This document shows, piece after piece, positions 21,491 to 25,867 of a DNA stretch of 25,867 nt. Made by a program: the position numbers and the translations under genes. The notes beneath the pieces are model-generated. The model did not search any database. It saw nothing but the letters and a program-made list of their open reading frames with translations, and had not been told where the DNA came from. The stretch is from an uncultured Collinsella sp. Its GTDB lineage: Bacteria; Actinomycetota; Coriobacteriia; Coriobacteriales; Coriobacteriaceae. How positions within the stretch are numbered: position 1 is the first letter of the stretch; each line of letters begins with the position of its first letter. The stretch is from positions 1-25,867 of the forward strand of contig CABUZD010000010.1 of assembly GCA_902495945.1 (NCBI GenBank). Direction: 5' to 3'.

Positions 21491-22147
21491 CTATTTACCA
21501 CCTTTCATAGCCGGAATTCGGCCAACAACGGGAATACCCAGGAGCTCTTCTGCCTCTTCTGCACCGCGGATGCGGGTGTTGAGCATGTCTGCCAAAACGA
21601 CATAGGCAACTGCGATAAAGATGCCCGCGAGGAACGCGACAGCAACGTACAGCATACGCTTGGGACCGCTGGGGGCTTCGGGGGTCTTAGCCTCGTCGAT
21701 AACGTTGATGCTCTGGGCAGCGCCGACGTTCTGAGCGACCGTACTCACCGAGCTGGCCATGGCCTTTGCGACCTTAGCCGTCTCCTTGGCATCGGTGCCG
21801 GTAACCGAAAGCGTAATGACACGCGTGGTGGTCTCGGAGGAAACAGACACCTTGTAGTCATCCAGATCGGTGAGGCCCAGTTCATTGGCTGCGCCGCTCT
21901 TAACGCTATCGCTATCCAGCAGCGTGGCGATATCGTTGGAAAGCATCTGGCTCGCCGAGAGATCGTTGTAGCTCATCTGACCGCTATCGTCGGTCTTAGC
22001 GAGAATGTACATGCTCGTCGTCGCGGTGTAGGTGTTGTCCATCGCAACAAAGGACACGATGCCCATGGCGATCGCGCAGACCACCGGAAGGGCGATGACC
22101 AGCTGAAGGTGCTTTTTGAGCAGCTGGAACAGTTCGAGAAGGGTCAT
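21491..22147 (-). CDS. cpsC: CpsC/CapA-type Wzz-domain membrane adaptor
   Basis: A 218-residue chain-length determinant protein that activates the CpsD kinase and influences polysaccharide length. It has an N-terminal helix (about 17-37), an extracellular part (38-160) with the Wzz-like MYILAKTDDSGQMSYNDL, a Pro-containing turn EAPSGPKR and a second helix (about 166-186), then a short cytoplasmic tail that should contact CpsD. Length and layout fit the Gram-positive type. The ATG at 22147 has AAAGG eight bases upstream. It heads the operon cpsC-cpsD-cpsB and has a recognisable promoter. No glycosyltransferases, flippase or polymerase are in the window, so the controlled polysaccharide locus must be elsewhere. 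Confidence 0.92.
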   Translation of the reverse strand: MTLLELFQLLKKHLQLVIALPVVCAIAMGIVSFVAMDNTYTATTSMYILAKTDDSGQMSYNDLSASQMLSNDIATLLDSDSVKSGAANELGLTDLDDYKVSVSSETTTRVITLSVTGTDAKETAKVAKAMASSVSTVAQNVGAAQSINVIDEAKTPEAPSGPKRMLYVAVAFLAGIFIAVAYVVLADMLNTRIRGAEEAEELLGIPVVGRIPAMKGGK

Positions 22148-22194
22148 GCAGCTTGCCTTTCATTTCCCCAGTTCGGATTGACAAAACTGTCCGT

Positions 22195-22253
22195 ATGTTA
22201 TCGCATCTTTTTACCGAGACCAAACTCTATACATAAGAAACAGGCTCTCCTGT
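22195..22253 (-). promoter_or_regulatory. cpsC promoter and upstream palindrome
   Basis: On the minus strand TTGGTC (22223-22218) and TAACAT (22200-22195) are spaced by exactly 17 bp, a plausible promoter 48 bp before cpsC. Upstream, ACAGG-CTCT-CCTGT (22240-22253) is a perfect 5-bp inverted repeat flanked by A/T runs, a candidate activator or repressor site. Confidence 0.5.
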
Positions 22254-22283
22254 AAAAATGTCGGAAGCAATCGTAAAATTGCA

Positions 22284-22317
22284 CAACAACGCCGCACCCG
22301 AAAGTCAAATGCGGCGT
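22284..22317 (-). terminator. phoR intrinsic terminator
   Basis: ACGCCGCA (22289-22296) and TGCGGCGT (22310-22317) form a perfect 8-bp stem. On the minus strand TGTTG follows. It lies 25 bp past the sensor kinase stop and separates it from the cps operon. Confidence 0.75.
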
Positions 22318-22342
22318 CTACATCAATATCTATGTTGTATCG

Positions 22343-23767
22343 CTATGCGAATGGCTCGTCCTGCTGTATGGGAAACGTCACCGTAATGGTGGTTCCCACG
22401 CCCAACTCGCTCGACAGATCGAGCGTGGCGTGATGATACAGGGCCGCATGCTTGACAATGGCAAGCCCCAGACCGGTTCCGCCGCGTGCCTTGGACCTAC
22501 TCTTGTCCACGCGATAGAACCGCTCAAATACCTTGCCCTGTTCTTCAGGCGCGATACCGATTCCCGTGTCGGCGACCGCAAGGAACGGATGGCCTTCGTC
22601 GTTGGTGCCGCACTGCAGCGTAACCGTACCGCCGGGTCGATTGTAGCGGATGGCGTTGCTTGCCAGATTATAGATGAGCTCGTCGATCAAGCGCGACACG
22701 CCTTCGATGACCACAGGCTTGGTCTCATGACTTATCGTCACATTCGCCTGACGGGCGACCTGTTCAAGACGCTGCTCAACCGCGTAGATGGCACGCGAGA
22801 GCTCAATAGGCTCCGTGGAACCAATGGGCACCGCCTCGCCCTCAGTTGCACGCTCGGCCTCGTCCAAGTTAGACAGCGTAAGGATGTCGTTGACAAGCGC
22901 TGCCAAGCGGCCCGCCTCACGATAGATGCGACCGCCAAAGTTGCGCAGGTCGCCCTCGCCCTCGACCATGCCGTTTGCGATGAGCTCGGCATAGCCCGAA
23001 ATCGCCGTAAGCGGCGTCTTGAGCTCATGGGTGATATTCGCCGTGAACTCGCGGCGCATACGGTCGTTGTCCGCTAGCACCGCCATTTGGCGCTTGAGTT
23101 CCTGGCGCTGCGACTCGATACGCTCAAGCATGGGGACCATCTCGGCATAGGCGTGCTCATAGCTACGGCGTGGGTGGTCCAAATCCACCTCTTGCAACGG
23201 CGCGATGATGGCACGGGACTCGCGGCGCGCCATAAAAAACGAGAGTACCGCACCCGCCGCTGCGATAAGCAGCATCGGCGCCACCATCGACAGCAAAATC
23301 GCCGCAACGCCAGGCTGGGCCTGCGCCAAGCGGACAACCTGGCCGTTATCAAGGGCGACGGCGCGATACAGCATAATCTCGTCGAGCGTAGAGCTTGCGC
23401 GCTCCGCGGAACCCGAACCACTCTCAAAGGCCTCGATGACCTCGGGGCGATCGCCATGGTTGGGCAGTGTGGAAGGCGACGCCTCGTTGTCGTAGGCAAC
23501 CGATCCATCCTTGTTAATCAGCGTGATGCGCAAGTCCTCTCGATCGAGGCTACGCAAGAACGGGATGGGCTCCTGCTGCTCGTCGAGGGCGGCAGCAATG
23601 AGCTCGGTTTCTTGCGCTAGGTTGGCACTCGTGGCATCCGCCAAGGTGTTTTGCACAAAGAACGCACCCAGCACCGTAAACGCCACGATAACCGCCATGG
23701 CGCAGACAAAGATCGTCACAAAAACGCGGTGCGACAGCGTATGTTTTCCCTGGGGGGCGAAGACCAC
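22343..23767 (-). CDS. PhoR-like sensor histidine kinase
   Basis: A 474-residue membrane kinase, partner of the adjacent response regulator. Two helices (about 15-38 and 154-179) bracket an extracellular sensor part of about 115 residues. The phosphoacceptor motif is FTANITHELKTPLTAISGYAE (H247). The ATPase domain has an N box (YNLASNAIRYN, N371), DTGIGI (400-405) and GGTGLGLA (429-436). The start is GTG at 23767 with GGAG six bases upstream, three bases after the regulator stop, so the two are tightly coupled. PhoR function is inferred from position after pstB and phoB and from sequence type; the sensor part carries no feature that proves phosphate sensing. Confidence 0.92.
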   Translation of the reverse strand: MVFAPQGKHTLSHRVFVTIFVCAMAVIVAFTVLGAFFVQNTLADATSANLAQETELIAAALDEQQEPIPFLRSLDREDLRITLINKDGSVAYDNEASPSTLPNHGDRPEVIEAFESGSGSAERASSTLDEIMLYRAVALDNGQVVRLAQAQPGVAAILLSMVAPMLLIAAAGAVLSFFMARRESRAIIAPLQEVDLDHPRRSYEHAYAEMVPMLERIESQRQELKRQMAVLADNDRMRREFTANITHELKTPLTAISGYAELIANGMVEGEGDLRNFGGRIYREAGRLAALVNDILTLSNLDEAERATEGEAVPIGSTEPIELSRAIYAVEQRLEQVARQANVTISHETKPVVIEGVSRLIDELIYNLASNAIRYNRPGGTVTLQCGTNDEGHPFLAVADTGIGIAPEEQGKVFERFYRVDKSRSKARGGTGLGLAIVKHAALYHHATLDLSSELGVGTTITVTFPIQQDEPFA

Positions 23768-23770
23768 GGG

Positions 23771-24499
23771 TTACTCCTCCGATGCGGTGGCCGCGGTGTC
23801 GTCACCTTCGGCACCATCACCGGCAGAAGGCTCGGCCAAGCGGTAGCCCACGCCGCGCACGGTCTCGATGGCGCTGGCATGCTCGCCCAGTTTTTGGCGA
23901 AGCGTCTGCACGTGCACGTCAACGGTGCGCGAACCGCCGTCGAAGTCCCAGCCCCACACGCTCTGCAGCAACGACTCGCGGGTAAAAACCACGCCGGGCT
24001 TGCGCATGAGGTACTCGAGCAGGTCGAACTCGCGCAGGGTGAGCTTAAGCGGCTCGCCGGCAACGGTCACCTCGCGATGGCTGGGCGAGAGCACGATGTC
24101 GCCCACGCTGAGCACATCGCTCGCCTGCTTGACCATGCCGCCGCGACGCAGCAGTGCGCGGCAGCGGCTCGCAAGCTCCATGAGCGAAAACGGCTTAGTC
24201 AGGTAATCGTCGGCACCGCCATCGAGCGCCATCACCTTGTCGAGCTCGGTATCCTTGGCGGTAAGCATCATGATGGGCACCGTCGCCGTCAGGCGATCGG
24301 CACGCAGTCGACGCATAATCGCCAAGCCATCGGTATCGGGCAGCATGATGTCGAGCAGGACGGCATCGGGTACCCGTCGCGCCACGGCAGCCTTAAACTC
24401 ACCGTCGCACGAAAAGCCTTCGGCCTCAATCCCCTGCTTGCGCAGTGCATAGACCGTCAAATCCCTGATGTTGTCATCGTCCTCGACGTAATAGATCAT
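23771..24499 (-). CDS. PhoB-like OmpR-family response regulator
   Basis: A 242-residue DNA-binding response regulator. The receiver domain has the acidic pocket EDDD (6-9), phosphoacceptor D50 in VLLDIMLPDTDG, T80 in MMLTAKD and K102 in LTKPFS. The winged-helix output domain (about 135-225) has the typical LTLREFDLLEYLM, SRTVDVHVQTLRQKL and VRGVGYRL. The ATG at 24499 has AAGGGG six bases upstream; an upstream ATG at 24523 would add eight residues and lacks a good site. The acidic tail after residue 225 (GDGAEGDDTAATASEE) is unusual but short. It lies 64 bp after pstB and couples directly to the kinase gene, suggesting control of phosphate genes. Confidence 0.93.
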   Translation of the reverse strand: MIYYVEDDDNIRDLTVYALRKQGIEAEGFSCDGEFKAAVARRVPDAVLLDIMLPDTDGLAIMRRLRADRLTATVPIMMLTAKDTELDKVMALDGGADDYLTKPFSLMELASRCRALLRRGGMVKQASDVLSVGDIVLSPSHREVTVAGEPLKLTLREFDLLEYLMRKPGVVFTRESLLQSVWGWDFDGGSRTVDVHVQTLRQKLGEHASAIETVRGVGYRLAEPSAGDGAEGDDTAATASEE

Positions 24500-24539
24500 G
24501 TTGAACCCCTTTGCGGCCGGCATGACCGCATCTTAACCC

Positions 24540-24553
24540 TAAAGGTACCTTTA
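24540..24553. promoter_or_regulatory. 14-bp perfect palindrome between pstB and phoB
   Basis: TAAAGGTACCTTTA is fully self-complementary and sits in the 64-bp gap, 10 bp after the pstB stop. It could be an operator for phoB or a short processing hairpin. No U-tract follows. Confidence 0.35.
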
Positions 24554-24563
24554 CTAGATGGTA

Positions 24564-25439
24564 TCAGCCAAAACGCCCCGTCAAATAATCCGCCGTGCGC
24601 GGATCGGTCGGATTCTTGAAGAGTTGCGCGGTGGGCGCGTGCTCCACCAGCTCACCCAGCAAAAAGAATGCGACCGAATCGGAGATACGCGCCGCCTGCT
24701 GCATATTGTGCGTAACGACCACGAGCGTGCAGGTCTCTTTGAGCTCGCAGGCCAGCTGCTCCACCACCAGCGTCGACACAGGGTCGAGTGCCGAGGTCGG
24801 CTCGTCCATCAGCAGAATGTCGGGCTGCACGGCAAGTGCGCGGGCGATGCACAGGCGCTGCTGCTGTCCACCCGAAAGACCCAGGCCCGACTCCTTGAGC
24901 TTGTCCTTGACCTCATCCCATAGCGCAGCGCGACGAAGGGAATCCTCGACCAGCCCATCCAGCACAGCGCGATCGCGCACGCCCATGCCGCGCGGCCCAT
25001 AGGCGACGTTGTCGTAGATGCTCATGGGAAACGGGTTGGGGCGCTGGAACACCATGCCCACGCGCTGGCGCAAACGGCAGATGTCGTAATCGCCCAGGAT
25101 ATCTTGACCATCGAGCGCAATCTTGCCCTCGATGCGGCAATCCTTGATGCCGTCGTTCATGCGGTTAAAGCAGCGCAGCAACGTGGACTTTCCGCAGCCC
25201 GAAGGCCCGATGAACGAGGTGATCTGCTTGTCGCGGATCTTGATATTCACGTCCTTGAGCGCATGATGGTCGCCATAGAACAGGTCGAGGCCCTCGACGT
25301 CGATGCGCGTCGGCGAGGCGGCAAGATCCTCTGCCGTGGGGCGAGTCGCATCCCCAACCTCGCGCTCGTGCGCGGCCTCGGCCTGCGCTTTCATGATTTC
25401 TTCAAGCTCCGTGGGCTCCACAGCCGCAGCAGCCGTCAT
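24564..25439 (-). CDS. pstB: Phosphate ABC transporter ATP-binding protein PstB
   Basis: A 291-residue ATPase that powers high-affinity phosphate import with PstS, PstC and PstA. Walker A GPSGCGKST (78-86) is followed by the PstB-typical LLRCFNRMND; the Q-loop region is VGMVFQRPNPFPMSIYDNVAYGPR, the signature LSGGQQQR (188-195), Walker B ILLMDE (208-213) and the switch histidine H244. The end FKNPTDPRTADYLTGRFG is typical of the family. An extra ~45 residues, rich in Ala and Glu, precede the ATPase domain. The ATG at 25439 has GGAGGT seven bases upstream and is preferred over a GTG five codons earlier. Upstream is a sensor kinase rather than pstA, and phoU is not adjacent, so the rest of the transporter is presumably elsewhere. 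Confidence 0.95.
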   Translation of the reverse strand: MTAAAAVEPTELEEIMKAQAEAAHEREVGDATRPTAEDLAASPTRIDVEGLDLFYGDHHALKDVNIKIRDKQITSFIGPSGCGKSTLLRCFNRMNDGIKDCRIEGKIALDGQDILGDYDICRLRQRVGMVFQRPNPFPMSIYDNVAYGPRGMGVRDRAVLDGLVEDSLRRAALWDEVKDKLKESGLGLSGGQQQRLCIARALAVQPDILLMDEPTSALDPVSTLVVEQLACELKETCTLVVVTHNMQQAARISDSVAFFLLGELVEHAPTAQLFKNPTDPRTADYLTGRFG

Positions 25440-25494
25440 ACCGCATACCTCCACATCGATATCAATTCAGCAGTATCGATAGTAGAAATCGCGG

Positions 25495-25521
25495 CTCATA
25501 TGCACGTGAGCGCATTGTCAA
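25495..25521 (-). promoter_or_regulatory. Candidate pstB promoter
   Basis: A perfect TTGACA (25521-25516 on the minus strand) is followed 15 bp later by TATGAG (25500-25495), a poor -10 at short spacing. TTACAA begins 10 bp upstream of the TTGACA, a weak hint of the repeated TTnACA pattern of Gram-positive Pho boxes. An internal promoter for pstB is therefore possible but not firm. Confidence 0.35.
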
Positions 25522-25542
25522 GTGTTTGTAAGGGCGCGCTGG

Positions 25543-25867
25543 CTATGCGGCGGGCAGCTCGATGGTGAATATCGTGTGTTCGGGCGTCGATTCACATGCA
25601 ACGGTACCGCCGTGTGCCGCGATGATCTCCTTGGCGATGGCAAGCCCCAGTCCAGCGCCGCCGCGATTGGTCGCACGCGCCGCATCCAGGCGATAGAACT
25701 TCTCAAAGATCACCTTGAGCTTAGCCGCAGGAATAGGATCGCCCTGATTGATAAAGCGCACGCGCACGCCACCGTCGTCCCGGCGTCTGGCCTCGATCGT
25801 GATGGTCGAGCCCTCATAGCTATAGGCAATAGCGTTTTTCATGATGTTGTTGAACACGCGCGCCCGG
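25543..25867 (-). CDS. Sensor histidine kinase, VanS-like, C-terminal part (cut by window edge)
   Basis: The last ~108 residues of a sensor kinase; the reading frame is open to the window edge. It contains an N box (RVFNNIMKNAIAYSYEGSTI) and an ATP-lid region NQGDPIPAAKLKVIFEKFYRLDAAR, followed by NRGGAGLGLAIAKEIIAAHGG. The replacement of the usual D-x-G-x-G box by NQGDPIP and the YSYEGSTI sequence are characteristic of the VanS group of kinases. The stop codon at 25543 is 103 bp from pstB. The sensor and membrane parts are outside the window, so the signal is unknown. Vancomycin resistance must not be inferred from this similarity alone. Confidence 0.88.
   Translation of the reverse strand, partial: RARVFNNIMKNAIAYSYEGSTITIEARRRDDGGVRVRFINQGDPIPAAKLKVIFEKFYRLDAARATNRGGAGLGLAIAKEIIAAHGGTVACESTPEHTIFTIELPAA

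Noticed and set aside
25543..25867. Vancomycin resistance locus
   Set aside because: The kinase fragment is VanS-like only in sequence type; no vanH, vanA/B or vanX gene is present in the window.

Overview
The window looks like a chromosome segment of a GC-rich, low-oxygen actinobacterium of the class Coriobacteriia, most likely Collinsella or a close relative. This rests on base composition, the overall look of the proteins and the gene mix (lactate racemase, PEP carboxylase, tandem YhgE/Pip proteins, PhoB/PhoR with PstB); it is an inference, not a database match. All fifteen genes I can support lie on the minus strand, so transcription runs from high to low coordinates. No rRNA, tRNA, CRISPR array, phage module or intact transposase was recognised.

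From left to right: a lactate racemase larA with an aquaporin/LarD-type channel (138-2196) behind a ~0.7 kb non-coding region rich in palindromes; ppc (3061-5886) and hisS (6132-7445), each with its own -10 box; an MFS carrier with an M20D amidohydrolase (7750-10476); an EamA/DMT permease (10593-11576); two translationally coupled YhgE/Pip proteins (11916-16922); htpG (17316-19340); a tyrosine-phosphorylation module cpsC-cpsD-cpsB followed by a GNAT acetyltransferase (19543-22147); and a phosphate-type cluster pstB-phoB-phoR (22343-25439), with the 3' end of a VanS-like sensor kinase at the right edge.

Functionally the window joins lactate isomerisation and transport, anaplerosis (PEP to oxaloacetate), translation, protein folding, peptide or acyl-amino-acid use, envelope proteins, exopolysaccharide control and phosphate sensing. 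The genes are mostly ordinary.

The unusual content is between the genes. Two families of about 90-130 bp nested hairpins (family A at 1-107 and 2913-3039; family B at about 9095-9184 and 17171-17267) sit just 3' of genes. Each family keeps a conserved inner core with compensatory base-pair changes, enclosed in perfect or near-perfect outer arms that differ at every locus. A third class consists of long REP-like palindromes with a GGGACG/CGTCCC motif (7578-7639, 17070-17129, 19525-19551); in two of them the sequence at the ends recurs as a palindrome in the loop. These elements, a possible attenuator ahead of larA and an NQA in place of the second NPA of the channel are the best leads.
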